Positions 8,506 to 17,507 of a stretch of DNA of 64,000 nucleotides are shown here, one piece after another. The position numbers were made by a program, and so were the translations under genes. The stretch spans positions 8,043,001 through 8,107,000 of the forward strand of contig NZ_CP163443.1 in assembly GCF_041053055.1 (NCBI RefSeq), in the 5' to 3' direction. The DNA is from Streptomyces sp. R41. Its GTDB lineage: Bacteria > Actinomycetota > Actinomycetes > Streptomycetales > Streptomycetaceae. Position 1 is the stretch's first letter, and the number at the start of each line of letters is the position of its first letter. The notes beneath the pieces were generated by a model. It saw nothing but the letters and a program-made list of their open reading frames with translations, had not been told where the DNA came from and did no database searches.

Positions 8506-9223
8506 ATGTACAAGAATGATCCGATCGGGCAGGCGCATCAACCCAGAGGCCGGACACGGTCTACGAGGGTTGCCTACGTGGCTGGTCCGCCAGTCCCGGG
8601 CCTTCAGCGGTACGCGGGCCCGGTTCGGTGGCCATCCGCGGAGTGCCGTGCCGGTACTCGCCGGCCGCCGCGGAGACGGCGACCTGGCCCCAGTGGTCGA
8701 AGCCGTCGAAGCCGAGATGCGCCACAGAGAAGAACCCTGCGACGAAACCCCGCCGGAATCAGACCGCTGACGGTGCGCCAGACGCCGAACCGGCCGCCGC
8801 CTTCGGGCGCTCGGGCAGCAGCAGCAGCGGCGCCGCCGTCCGGCCGGTGTTCCTGTTGCTGCTCCTCGGCCCGGCCGCCGTTCTTTGGCCGGACGCCCGA
8901 CGGTCGGTACAGCTCGGCGAGCGGGGCGGTCGCCACGCCTCCGACCGCGCCCGCTGTTCTCGCTCGCGCGGTCGTACGGCCGTGATGCTCTCGCCCGTGC
9001 CGCCGTACGGCCGTGGCGTCCTCCCCGCGCCCCCGTGCCGCGATGGTGTTCTCGGCCGCGTGGCGCTGGCGCGAACCCGTCCACCGCGGCCGGGGATTCG
9101 GCGAGTCTTCGGACGCCGCACCGCCGTACGCCGCATGCTGACCGGGGTGGGCGGCTCCCGGACCCCGCGGGCGCGGCCGTCCCGTACGACGGTCCCGTGC
9201 CGCCCCGGAACCTATGGAGAACC
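8506..9223. other. 718-base divergent intergenic region
   Basis: Unusually long gap between the SpoIIE-phosphatase gene and the permease gene. Long high-GC open frames cross it, but their translations are Arg/Pro/Ala-rich without family motifs. One minus-strand 54-codon frame (8561-8725, GTG start) reads like real protein (GFDGFDHWGQ) but cannot be assigned. The repeated CCGTACGGCCGTG words near 8960-9020 may be chance. Both promoters must lie here. Confidence 0.4.
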
Positions 9224-10525
9224 ATGGCCGCCGACAGCAACCACCGCGAGGACGCCCGCTCCGACGCTCCCTTCCAGGCACGCGCCTCCGCGCTGCTGCG
9301 CCGCCCGATGCTGTGGCTGGTGCCCACCGTCCTGACCGGGCTGCTCGCGCTGTTGCTGTCGCTGCTCTACATGGGCGGCATCGTCAACCCGAACCAGCAT
9401 CTGCACGACCTGCCCATCGGCATCGTCAACGCGGACACCGGCAAGCCGCTGACCGGACAGCGGCAGAACGTGGGCACGCAGGTCACCGAGGCCGTCATCG
9501 GCGGCGACAAGTCCGGCAAGGCCGCATGGCGTCGGCTCACCCAGGCCCAGGCGCAGGACCAACTGTCCTCCGGCAGGATCTACGGCGCCCTGGTCATCCC
9601 CGCGAACTTCACCGACTCCGTCGCCGCGCTCACCACCGCGAACGCCACGGCCCGGCCCACGATCACCGTGCTCACCAACCCCGGCATGGGCAGCCTGGGT
9701 TCCTCGCTGGCGAGCCGCATCACCACGGCGGCGGCCCAGCAGTCCTCCACGACCATCGGCAAGCAGCTCACGGCGGCCCCCGCCACCGCGCAGGCCGACC
9801 CCACCACGCGGCTGCTGCTGGCCGACCCCGTGCAGGTCGTCACCCAGGTCGGTCACCCCATCGGCGAACACAGCGGCCTGGGCCTGAGCGCGTTCTACTA
9901 CACCCTGCTGCTCGTCCTGGCCGGCTTCCTCGGCGCCAACCTCATCAGCACCGGTGTCGACACCGCCCTCGGCTACGCGGACAGCGAGATCGGCCCCTGG
10001 CACACCCGCCGCCCCACCGTGCCGATCAGCCGCACCCAGACGCTGCTGCTGAAGATGGTGATGACGGCCGGGATCAGCATGCTGACCACCACCTTGGTCA
10101 TGGTGGCCACCATCTCGATCCTCGGTATGGACGCCACCCACATCCCGCTGCTGTGGATCTACTCCTACTGCGCGAGCCTCGCGGTCGGTCTGGGCGTCCA
10201 GGCCATCAACGCGGCGTTCGGCGGGATCGGACAGCTCGTGTCCATGTTCGTGTTCATCGTGCTGGGCCTGCCGTCGTCGGGCGCCACCGTCCCGCTCCAG
10301 GCCGTCCCCGACTTCTACCGCTTCCTGTCGATCTTCGAGCCCATGCGCCAGCTCAGCGACGGAGTGCGCGCCATCCTCTTCTTCGACGCGCGCGCCGACG
10401 CCGGCCTCACCCGCGCCTGGACGATGATCGCCGTCGGGGCTGCCCTCGCCCTGCTCTTCGGCTTCGCGATGACCCGCTACTACGACCGCAAGGGCCTGTA
10501 CCGCATGACGCCCCAGCCCGCCTGA
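9224..10525 (+). CDS. YhgE/Pip-like ABC-2 type permease
   Basis: A 433-residue membrane protein. An N-terminal transmembrane helix (LWLVPTVLTGLLALLLSLLY) is followed by a large extracytoplasmic domain (about 45-225, starting NPNQHLHDLPIGIVNADTG as in YhgE/Pip and ABC-2 permeases) and then five or more C-terminal spans (about 235-430). Such proteins are putative exporters; the ATPase partner is not in the window. Start ATG 9224 has GGAG five bases upstream. It stands alone, divergent from the SpoIIE-type phosphatase and convergent with the methyltransferase gene. Confidence 0.87.
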   Translation: MAADSNHREDARSDAPFQARASALLRRPMLWLVPTVLTGLLALLLSLLYMGGIVNPNQHLHDLPIGIVNADTGKPLTGQRQNVGTQVTEAVIGGDKSGKAAWRRLTQAQAQDQLSSGRIYGALVIPANFTDSVAALTTANATARPTITVLTNPGMGSLGSSLASRITTAAAQQSSTTIGKQLTAAPATAQADPTTRLLLADPVQVVTQVGHPIGEHSGLGLSAFYYTLLLVLAGFLGANLISTGVDTALGYADSEIGPWHTRRPTVPISRTQTLLLKMVMTAGISMLTTTLVMVATISILGMDATHIPLLWIYSYCASLAVGLGVQAINAAFGGIGQLVSMFVFIVLGLPSSGATVPLQAVPDFYRFLSIFEPMRQLSDGVRAILFFDARADAGLTRAWTMIAVGAALALLFGFAMTRYYDRKGLYRMTPQPA

Positions 10526-10543
10526 GGCGGCGGGTCCGGATGA

Positions 10544-11407
10544 TCAGGGCTTGCGAGCCACCGCCCCGTACATGGCGATGTCCTCGTCCCGGACCGGCTC
10601 GGTCTCCGTGCCGTCCGGATGCCACTTGTGGACCTGCGTGATGCCCGGGTCGACGAGGTCGAGGCCCTCGAAGAACTCCTCGGCCTCCGCGTGCGTACGC
10701 AGCCGCATGGGCATGCCGCGGGCCGCGTACTCGCGCGCGACCCGCCCCACCTCCTCGGGGGCGAACTCGGCGGTGCCGATGGACATCGCCAGGTAGCTGC
10801 CGGAGGGGAGGGGGTCCAGCAGGCGGCGGACGATGCGGACCGCGTCGTCCTCGTCCAGCACGAAGTGGACGATCGCGATCACCGTGAGAGCCACCGGGCG
10901 GCCGAGATCGAGTGTGTCGCGCACCTGTGGGGAGGCCAGGATGCTCGCCGGGTCGAGCATGTCCGCCTCGATGTACGACGTCCTGCCCTCGGGTGTGCCC
11001 GCCAGCAGGTCCCGGGAGAGGGTGAGGACGAGGGGGTCGTTGTCCACGTAGACGACCCGGGACTCGGGGGCCACCGCCTGGGCGATCTCGTGGAGGTTGG
11101 GGGAGGTGGGGATGCCGGTGCCGATGTCGAGGAACTGGCGTATCCCGGCCTCCTCGGCGAGATGGCGCACCGCTCGGTGCATGAAGTCGCGGTTGGCGCG
11201 CATGTGCACCGGCAGGGCGGGCCACTCCCGCACCATCGCGTCACCCGCCGCCTGGTCGGCGGGGTAGTAGTCCTTGCCGCCGATGATGTAGTCGTAGATG
11301 CGCGCGGAGTGCGCGCTCTCGGTGTCGATCCGGGCCGGTCCTCCGTTGTCGGACAACGCCGCCCCTCCCGTCAGCTCGTCGCTCATGCTTCCCAGGACAC
11401 TTGTCAT
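10544..11407 (-). CDS. S-adenosyl methyltransferase, PF04672 family
   Basis: About 287 residues. This actinomycete-specific SAM-dependent methyltransferase family is recognised from ARIYDYIIGGKDYYPADQ near the N-terminus, the SAM-binding loop FLDIGTGIPTS (motif I) and the following VVYVDNDP acidic motif. The substrate is unknown for the family. Two in-frame ATGs compete: 11407, and 11386 (preceded very closely by GGGAAG). I use 11407, with the true start uncertain by seven codons. It ends close to and converges on the permease gene. Confidence 0.9.
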   Translation of the reverse strand: MTSVLGSMSDELTGGAALSDNGGPARIDTESAHSARIYDYIIGGKDYYPADQAAGDAMVREWPALPVHMRANRDFMHRAVRHLAEEAGIRQFLDIGTGIPTSPNLHEIAQAVAPESRVVYVDNDPLVLTLSRDLLAGTPEGRTSYIEADMLDPASILASPQVRDTLDLGRPVALTVIAIVHFVLDEDDAVRIVRRLLDPLPSGSYLAMSIGTAEFAPEEVGRVAREYAARGMPMRLRTHAEAEEFFEGLDLVDPGITQVHKWHPDGTETEPVRDEDIAMYGAVARKP

Positions 11408-11549
11408 CCCGGCGACGGTGAAAACCACATGAGGCCGCCCCGCCGTTCGGCGGGGGATTCCCGCCGAACGGCGCGTACCCGGCAGCCGAACCGCCGGGCA
11501 CCATGAACGCACTGGTCACACCGCAGTGGCCGTGACGCGAGGAGCCGCC

Positions 11550-12563
11550 ATGACCGTCGAGCCGACGATCACCGCAGCACGGGCAGCCACCGGGCAGGTC
11601 CCTCCGCCGCCGCCCTTCGACCCGGAGCTGGCGGCCGCGCTGGAACTGATCGCGGAGGAAATCCCGTCCGGCTTCACGGCGGAGCTGATTCCCGCGCTGC
11701 GGGAGGGCACGAACCACATGCGCCCCTCGGACGAGGAGCTCCGCAGGAACGGCGCCTTCCAGGTCGAGGAACGGTCGGTGCCGGGGCCCGCGGGCGAGCC
11801 GGACATCTCGCTGCTCGTCTGCCGGCCGACCGGAGCGAGTACACCGCTGCCTGCCGTGTACTACACCCACGGCGGCGGCATGATCCTCGGCGACAACCGG
11901 ATGGGCGTGACCGAAGTGCTCGACTGGGCCGAGGAGTTGGGCCTTGTGGTGGTGTCGGTGGAGTACCGGCTCGCCCCCGAGCATCCGCATCCGGCGCCGG
12001 TCGAGGACAGCTACGCGGGGCTGCTGTGGACGGCCGCGAACGCCGAGGAGCTCGGGATCGACCCCGACCGCCTCGTCGTCGCCGGCGCCAGCGCCGGAGG
12101 CGGACTCGCCGCGGCCCTCGCGCTGCTGGCCCGCGACCGTGGTGGGCCGGAGCTGATCGGCCAGATGCTGATGTGCCCGATGCTGGACGACCGCAACGAC
12201 TCGCTGTCCGGCCATCAGATGGCCGGGCTCGGTGTCTGGGACCGTACGGCCAACGCGACAGGCTGGGGCGCGCTGCTGGGCGAGGCCGTCGGCGGCCCCG
12301 ACGTCTCGCCGTACGCGGCTCCGGCCCGCGCGGCCGATCTGTCCGGGCTGCCGCCGGCCTTCATCGACGTCGGCTCCGCGGAGACGTTCCGCGACGAGGA
12401 CATCGCGTATGCCGATCGCCTCTGGCAGGCGGGCGGTCGTGCCGAACTGCACGTGTGGCCCGGCGGTTTCCACGGCTTCGAGATGTTCGCCCCTCAGGTG
12501 CCGCTGGCCCAGGAGAGCCGGGCGACCAGGGTGCGCTGGCTGTGGCGGGTGCTGGGCGCGTGA
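11550..12563 (+). CDS. Alpha/beta hydrolase, hormone-sensitive lipase (family IV) type
   Basis: Predicted esterase of 337 residues. The oxyanion HGGG motif (THGGGMILGD, about residues 112-121), the nucleophile elbow GASAGGG, an acidic residue around FIDVGSAETF and the catalytic His in GGFHGFEMF are all present and in the usual order. The ATG 11550 start has GAGGAG at a good distance. No signal peptide is seen, so it is cytosolic. It is divergent from the PF04672 methyltransferase gene. The natural substrate cannot be told from sequence. Confidence 0.93.
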   Translation: MTVEPTITAARAATGQVPPPPPFDPELAAALELIAEEIPSGFTAELIPALREGTNHMRPSDEELRRNGAFQVEERSVPGPAGEPDISLLVCRPTGASTPLPAVYYTHGGGMILGDNRMGVTEVLDWAEELGLVVVSVEYRLAPEHPHPAPVEDSYAGLLWTAANAEELGIDPDRLVVAGASAGGGLAAALALLARDRGGPELIGQMLMCPMLDDRNDSLSGHQMAGLGVWDRTANATGWGALLGEAVGGPDVSPYAAPARAADLSGLPPAFIDVGSAETFRDEDIAYADRLWQAGGRAELHVWPGGFHGFEMFAPQVPLAQESRATRVRWLWRVLGA

Positions 12564-12606
12564 TCGACTTCGCCCGGGCTACGCCGTCGATGCGGCGCTC
12601 GTGAGT

Positions 12607-12705
12607 TTTTCGCCCCTCCGCCCCTACCCGTCCCATACCTGGGGGCTGCCGCCCCCAGACCCCCGCTCCGGCCTTGACGGCCTCGTCCTCAAACGCCGGA
12701 CCGGC
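12607..12705. repeat. Streptomyces-type dispersed intergenic repeat, copy 1
   Basis: Contains the words CGCCCCTCCGCCCCTACCCG and CTGGGGGC-loop-GCCCCCAG (hairpin 12639-12658), then CAAACGCCGGACCGGCTGA. The left part recurs in inverted orientation at about 31082-31142 downstream of another gene. The hairpin sits about 75 bases after the hydrolase stop and probably acts as its terminator. Confidence 0.75.
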
Positions 12706-12781
12706 TGAAAGATCAAGGCCGGCCGGGTGGGGAGGGTGCCGGAGCTTGGCAGGTCGGGGTCCCGGCCGCAGGATGGTGCCC

Positions 12782-14137
12782 GTGAAAGAGCTGGCAGGAC
12801 GGCTCGCGGCGCTCGACCCGGACGCGGGTGCCGCGCTGCAGGTCATCGCGTACTTCGACCGCCTCACGGAGGGACGGGTCGGCCTGGAGGCCCTGGTGCG
12901 CGGGGCCGCCGTGCTGTCCGGCTGCCCCGCCCGGCTGGTCGACGAGCGGCGCGGTGTACGGGTCCGGGTCACTCCGGACGGACGGCGCGCGGACCTCGCC
13001 GGTCCGGCCGACCCGGTGTGGCCGTGGGCGCCACTGGACACCGCCGGCGCCTCCGGGCCGGGGGCGCCGCCGGAGCCCGTCGCCTCCGCGAGCCGGTCGC
13101 TGCCACCGGATCCTGTTGGATCTGCGGGCGCGTCGCTTTCGCTGGAGCCTGTTGATTCTGCGAGCCCGTCTCCCTCACTGGATCCTGTTGATTCTGCGAG
13201 CCCGTCGCCCCCACCGGAGCCCGTTGCCTCCGCGATCCCGTCGCTTCCACTGGAACCCGTCGCCTCCGCGAGCCCGTCGACGTCGCTGAAGCCCGCTCCG
13301 GAGGCGGGCACGGCCTCGGGCGGCTTCCGGGTGCCCGGCAGCATGCCCGGCGGCGCCCCGGAACCTCGCGCCGCCCTCTGGCTGGAGCGCCCCGGCCCGC
13401 CCGACGGCGTGCAGGCCATGATCCTGGAGCGGGCGGCGCGTGCCGTACGCGACGTCATGGAGCGGACGCGTGGGTGGGCGCCCCCGGCCGTACCCGCGGC
13501 GCACGATCCCGCGCTGGTGGAGGTGGTGCTGGACGCGTCCGCACCGCAGGTCGCGCGGATCCGTGCGGCGGCACAACTGGGGCTCAAACAAGGCGAGTTG
13601 GTGCGGGCGGTGGCGCTGCACGAGGGCGGCGCGGAGATCGTGGCCGCCGGTCGGGGCGCATCCGAGACGCGGCGGGCCGGTGTGGGACCCGCCGTCGAGC
13701 CGGCCGAATTCCCGCAGTCGTGGGCCGCCGCCCGGACCGCGCTCCGGCTGACCGCCGAGGGCACGGCACGGGATCCGGGGGCGCGCACCGTGTACGCCGA
13801 GGAACTCGGTGGTCTGGCCCTGCTCGCCGCCGCCGTGGGCCCGGACACCCCGCCGATCCCCGACGTACTCGCCGTGGAGCGCGCTGTCGCCGAGGCCACC
13901 TGGGCGGCCGCGACACTCCATGCCGTGGCCTCCGCCCCCAGTCTCCGCGCCGCGGCGGCCGAACTGACGGTGCATCACTCGACCCTTCAGGAACGCCTCG
14001 CACAGGCCGAGCACATCCTTGGCTGGGACGTGCACTCGCCTCAGGGGCGGCTGCGTCTGCAACTTGCGCTTGCTGTACGCCGGTTGCGGCGGACGGCGGC
14101 GGACTCCGGGACGGGGAGGGCGGCGCCACCCGCGTGA
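12782..14137 (+). CDS. PucR/CdaR-like helix-turn-helix regulator with an internal 12-residue repeat tract
   Basis: About 451 residues. The N-terminal ~90 residues are helical. Residues 99-170 form a low-complexity linker of six 12-residue repeats. The rest is a globular region ending in the PucR-type HTH: LRAAAAELTVHHSTLQERL, a linker, ILGWD and RLQLALAVRRL. It is a likely DNA-binding regulator of unknown target. GTG 12782 is preferred because AGGA lies about eight bases upstream; ATG 12773 is in frame but has no spaced ribosome site. The linker is unlike other family members and probably expanded by slippage. Confidence 0.82.
   Translation: MKELAGRLAALDPDAGAALQVIAYFDRLTEGRVGLEALVRGAAVLSGCPARLVDERRGVRVRVTPDGRRADLAGPADPVWPWAPLDTAGASGPGAPPEPVASASRSLPPDPVGSAGASLSLEPVDSASPSPSLDPVDSASPSPPPEPVASAIPSLPLEPVASASPSTSLKPAPEAGTASGGFRVPGSMPGGAPEPRAALWLERPGPPDGVQAMILERAARAVRDVMERTRGWAPPAVPAAHDPALVEVVLDASAPQVARIRAAAQLGLKQGELVRAVALHEGGAEIVAAGRGASETRRAGVGPAVEPAEFPQSWAAARTALRLTAEGTARDPGARTVYAEELGGLALLAAAVGPDTPPIPDVLAVERAVAEATWAAATLHAVASAPSLRAAAAELTVHHSTLQERLAQAEHILGWDVHSPQGRLRLQLALAVRRLRRTAADSGTGRAAPPA
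13076..13291 (+). repeat. Six in-frame 36-bp tandem repeats
   Basis: Six imperfect units encode PVASASRSLPPD, PVGSAGASLSLE, PVDSASPSPSLD, PVDSASPSPPPE, PVASAIPSLPLE and PVASASPSTSLK. The unit length of 12 codons keeps the frame of the surrounding regulator gene. Confidence 0.92.
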
Positions 14138-14239
14138 CGGCGGCGGACACCGGAACGGGTTAGGCTCCGCCCCCCGCCGAGACGGCGGTCACCCGACCCT
14201 GCTCCGCGCCCGCAATGCCCCGAGCGCCCTGCGACGGCC

Positions 14240-15208
14240 CTACGGTCGCCGTCCCCTGTACCGCATCTCCCGAGGACTCACCCCGAACCGCTGCCGGAAC
14301 GCCGTGCTCAGTGCGCTCGCCGAGGAGAAGCCCGAGGCGTACGCGAGGTCGGTGATGGTCAGGTGTTCGCAGTCGCCGCACTGGAGGCGCTCGCGGACGA
14401 GGCGGAGGCGTTCCTCGCGGATCAAGTCACGCGGTGTGGTGCCCGCGCGTTGCAGGGCCAGTTGGATCTGGCGGAGGGACCAGCCGAGGGCGCGGGCCAT
14501 CGACGTACCGCTGAGGGCGGGGTCGGCGGCGTGCTCGCGGACGTAGCGGCGGACCATGGTCTCGACGTCGGTGAGGTGCCTGGCTCCGTCCGGGCGGTCG
14601 TCCCCGGTGGCGAGCATGCACAGCAGTTCGACGACGCGGTCGGAGACGGCGTTGAACTGGGGGTCGGTGAGGTGGTGGCGCTCGGTGTAGAGGTCGTTGA
14701 GCATGGAGCCGACCACCCGGCCGAGGCCCCTGCTCAGGTCGAGCCCGGTGGCCAGCGGCGACTTGCGGTTCAGCGGGCCGTCCACCTCGCGGGCCGGGAT
14801 CGTGAAGATGAACGCCTGCGTGGACGCGTCCTGGAGGCACTCGAAGGGGGACCCGAAGGAGACGAGCGTGCCGGTGCCCGGCGCCAGCCGTGCCTCTTGG
14901 CCGTCCTGGCGGAGGACGATCTCGCCGGTGAGCGGAAGCAGTAGGCGGTAGTCCTCGTCGGGGTCCTCCCGGACCTGCCCCGCGGTTCTGCTGTACTCGA
15001 TCTCGTCCGACCGGAATCGGACGAGCTGATAGGTCTCGGTGCGCTGGCGGACCGTCTCGCCGCGGAAGTTGTCGGTGCGCGCGTACCGGTAGCCCATTCG
15101 GGACTGGTAGGACCCGATGTGCTCGCTCCAGAAGTCGGCCCGCTCGCCCGGATCGACCTCACCGGTCGACTGTGATTCCACGAGGTAGCTTCCCGCGGGC
15201 AACGACAC
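14240..15208 (-). CDS. AraC-family transcriptional regulator
   Basis: About 322 residues. The N-terminal half resembles the AraC-binding-like domain (PF14525) with a ~200-residue cupin-like region (SDEIEYSRTAG, DYRLLLPLTGEIVLRQDG). The C-terminal ~100 residues hold the double helix-turn-helix: SMARALGWSLRQIQLALQ and LTITDLAYASGFSSASALST, ending FRQRFGVSPREMR. The best start is GTG 15208, which has CAGGAG six bases upstream; an upstream TTG at 15214 overlaps that site. It is divergent from the conservon operon, making a regulatory link possible but unproven. Confidence 0.92.
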   Translation of the reverse strand: MSLPAGSYLVESQSTGEVDPGERADFWSEHIGSYQSRMGYRYARTDNFRGETVRQRTETYQLVRFRSDEIEYSRTAGQVREDPDEDYRLLLPLTGEIVLRQDGQEARLAPGTGTLVSFGSPFECLQDASTQAFIFTIPAREVDGPLNRKSPLATGLDLSRGLGRVVGSMLNDLYTERHHLTDPQFNAVSDRVVELLCMLATGDDRPDGARHLTDVETMVRRYVREHAADPALSGTSMARALGWSLRQIQLALQRAGTTPRDLIREERLRLVRERLQCGDCEHLTITDLAYASGFSSASALSTAFRQRFGVSPREMRYRGRRP

Positions 15209-15418
15209 CCTCAACTCCTGTGCGGCTGGCGGCAGTTACGCGCCGTCAGCCTAGTGCACACAGCCCGTGCGTATAACAGCAACTTCCTTGCGCGCCGGGG
15301 CAAGCGCGGGCGCGGGCGCGGGGCTACCGTCGTGCGCCGCGCCCACTCGCGCCCCGCCCCTCACTCTTCCGACTCCCGCCACTTCAACTCACGTACGTAT
15401 TTGGGGACTTGAAGACTC

Positions 15419-16741
15419 ATGACCGAACGGATACCGGAGGCAGCCTTCTGGTGCTTGGCCGTCGGCCTGCTCGCCGTCACCGTGCTGCTGCTGCGCCAGC
15501 GTGGGATCACCGGGCGGCAGCGCGGCCGGACCGCCGAGCTGGCGGACGGGCTGCGGGCCCGGGACGAGGAGCTGCGCCATCTGGTCGCGGTCCGCCTCCC
15601 GGCCCTTGCGGACGCCCCGCATCAGCCCGGCCCCGCCGTAGGTCTGCTCGACGCCCGGCTGGCCGACACGGATTTCGCGAAGTGCCTCGACAGCGTTCTC
15701 GAACGTTTCTCCGGAGCGGTGGAGCACGCGCAGTCCCGCGCCGACCAGTCCGCGAAGGCCGCCCTGAAGGCGTCGATGCGCTCCATCCAGGCGCTCGCCA
15801 ACGAACAACAGGTGTCCATCTCGGAGATGCAGGACCGGCACGACCACCCCGACGTGCTGCGCGACCTACTCGAAATCGACCACACCAACGCCCAGTTCGG
15901 ACGTCGTGCCCAGGCCATCGCCGTCCTGTGCGGCTCCTGGCCGGGACGGCAGCGCGCCACCTCCGCGCTGATCGAGGTCGTACGCGGCGCGACCTCCCGC
16001 GTCCGCGACTACCGGCGCATCCGGATCAACGGACAGGTCGACATCGCCGTCGAGAGCCGCGCGGTGGAGCCGGTGGTCCTCGCGGTCGCCGAGCTGCTGG
16101 ACAACGCGGCCCGCCACTCGCAGCCCAACACGACCGTCGAGGTCAACGTCCAGTCGGTGCACAACGGCGCCTGCGTCATCATCGACGACGCGGGCGTCGG
16201 CATGGACGGGCAGGCGACGGAGCACGCCGCCGCGCTGCTCTCCGGCCGGCACGCGGTGGACGTCACCCGCCTCGACGACCCGCCCCAGTTCGGCTTCGCC
16301 GTCATCGGCGTTCTCGCCGCGCGGTACGGCTTCAGCGTCTCCGTGGACACGCGCTCGCCCTACGGCGGTGTGCGCGCCGTGGTGTTCGTACCGGCGGCCC
16401 TGCTCACGCACGCGGACACCGTCCAGGAAGTGCCGCCGCCGGCCGAGCCGACCCCGGCGCCCGCTCGCACCACGACTCGTACATCCCCTCGTACGACCGA
16501 GCCCGCGGAGGCCACCACGCCCGGAGGACTGCCCAAGCGGCGCCGTCGTGCGCCGCAGGCGTCGGCGACCACCGAAGAGCGAACCGCCGCGCCGACCGAG
16601 GAGGTCGGCGGCCGGTCGGCCGAGGAGAACGCCCGGCGCATGGGCGCGTTCGCGCGCGGCACGCGCTTCGGCCGGGCCGCCCAGGACGCCCCCGCCGCCG
16701 ACGAAGCCCCCCACGAGAACGAAGGGAACACACAGGGATGA
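15419..16741 (+). CDS. cvnA: Conservon histidine-kinase-like ATPase CvnA
   Basis: A 440-residue membrane-associated sensor ATPase. One N-terminal membrane span (FWCLAVGLLAVTVLLL) is followed by a coiled, Gln/Ala-rich region and a GHKL ATPase domain with the N-box AVAELLDNAARHS, the G1 box IDDAGVGMD and GGVRAVVFVP at the end. A ~100-residue Pro/Thr/Arg-rich tail follows. The usual large extracellular sensor of many CvnA proteins is absent. It heads a tightly coupled operon: its TGA overlaps the next ATG (ATGA at 16738). Conservon products are thought to form a membrane-associated, G-protein-like signalling complex. Confidence 0.93.
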   Translation: MTERIPEAAFWCLAVGLLAVTVLLLRQRGITGRQRGRTAELADGLRARDEELRHLVAVRLPALADAPHQPGPAVGLLDARLADTDFAKCLDSVLERFSGAVEHAQSRADQSAKAALKASMRSIQALANEQQVSISEMQDRHDHPDVLRDLLEIDHTNAQFGRRAQAIAVLCGSWPGRQRATSALIEVVRGATSRVRDYRRIRINGQVDIAVESRAVEPVVLAVAELLDNAARHSQPNTTVEVNVQSVHNGACVIIDDAGVGMDGQATEHAAALLSGRHAVDVTRLDDPPQFGFAVIGVLAARYGFSVSVDTRSPYGGVRAVVFVPAALLTHADTVQEVPPPAEPTPAPARTTTRTSPRTTEPAEATTPGGLPKRRRRAPQASATTEERTAAPTEEVGGRSAEENARRMGAFARGTRFGRAAQDAPAADEAPHENEGNTQG

Positions 16742-17151
16742 TCGCGCCCATGACCAACGAGCTGGGGTGGATGCTCGACGACGTCCTGAAGGTGCCGGAG
16801 GCGCGGCACGCGATCCTGCTGTCCGCCGACGGCATGCTCCGGGCCCACTCCGCGGACATCGGCCGGGACGACGCCGAGCGGCTGGCCGCGGGCCTGTCCG
16901 GGGTGCAGTCGATCAGCCGCAGCACGGCCGAGTTCTGCGGCAGCCCGAACACGCCCTGGCGGCAGACCCTGATCGAGTTCGCACACGGGTACGTCTTCCT
17001 CGTCGCCGCCGGCGAGGGCGCGTATCTCGCGGTGTCGACGACGGAGAACGTCGACATGGAGGCGGTCACCTACCGCATGCACAAGCTGGTCGACCGGCTC
17101 GGCAAGGAGCTGACCAGCCCGGCCCGGCAGGACGCCGGCAGTCCGGCATGA
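16738..17151 (+). CDS. cvnB: Conservon roadblock/LC7 protein CvnB
   Basis: A 137-residue roadblock/LC7-fold protein, the likely GTPase-activating or scaffolding partner of CvnD. Typical sequence landmarks are TNELGWMLDDVL, ARHAILLSADGMLRAHS, DAERLAAGLSG and YLAVSTTENVDMEAV. Start ATG 16738 overlaps the cvnA stop by ATGA; a second in-frame ATG at 16750 begins directly at TNELGW. The gene ends in another ATGA overlap with cvnC. It is predicted cytosolic and recruited to the membrane by CvnA. Confidence 0.95.
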   Translation: MIAPMTNELGWMLDDVLKVPEARHAILLSADGMLRAHSADIGRDDAERLAAGLSGVQSISRSTAEFCGSPNTPWRQTLIEFAHGYVFLVAAGEGAYLAVSTTENVDMEAVTYRMHKLVDRLGKELTSPARQDAGSPA

Positions 17152-17507
17152 CGCCCCGGCGCCGTCCCGGAGAACGGCTGGTGCGGTCGTACGTCGTCAC
17201 GGACGGCCGCTCCCACCCGTCCCGCAACACCCTCGACCTGGTCACGCTGCTGATCGCCGCCGACGATCTGCCGCTGAGCGGCCTCAGCCCGGAGAAGCGC
17301 CGGCTGATGGAGCTGTGCAGGCCCGGAGCGCTGTCGGTCGCCGAGGTGGCCGGGCATCTGGAGCTGCCGGTCAGCGTCACCAAGGTGCTGATCGCCGACC
17401 TGATGGACAGCGGTCACATCGTCACCCGCGCGCCCATCCCTTCCGCCCGCCCTTCCGACACCCACATCCTCCAGGAGGTGCTCGATGGGCTCCGCGCCCG
17501 CCTCTGA
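17148..17507 (+). CDS. cvnC: Conservon DUF742 protein CvnC
   Basis: A 119-residue DUF742 protein. Diagnostic features are the N-terminal RLVRSYVVTDGR strand, the LDLVTLL helix and a winged-helix-like segment (ALSVAEVAGHLELPVSVTKVLIADL) before the short tail. The ATG overlaps the cvnB stop. The gene runs 23 bases into cvnD, which favours translational coupling. DUF742 proteins interact with the other conservon members; DNA binding has not been shown for the family. Confidence 0.95.
   Translation: MTPRRRPGERLVRSYVVTDGRSHPSRNTLDLVTLLIAADDLPLSGLSPEKRRLMELCRPGALSVAEVAGHLELPVSVTKVLIADLMDSGHIVTRAPIPSARPSDTHILQEVLDGLRARL

Noticed and set aside
8885..9223. In-frame 113-codon extension upstream of the permease ATG
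   Set aside because: The translation is Arg/Pro/Gly-rich without hydrophobic or family features, and the ATG at 9224 has a GGAG ribosome site and starts right before the first membrane helix.
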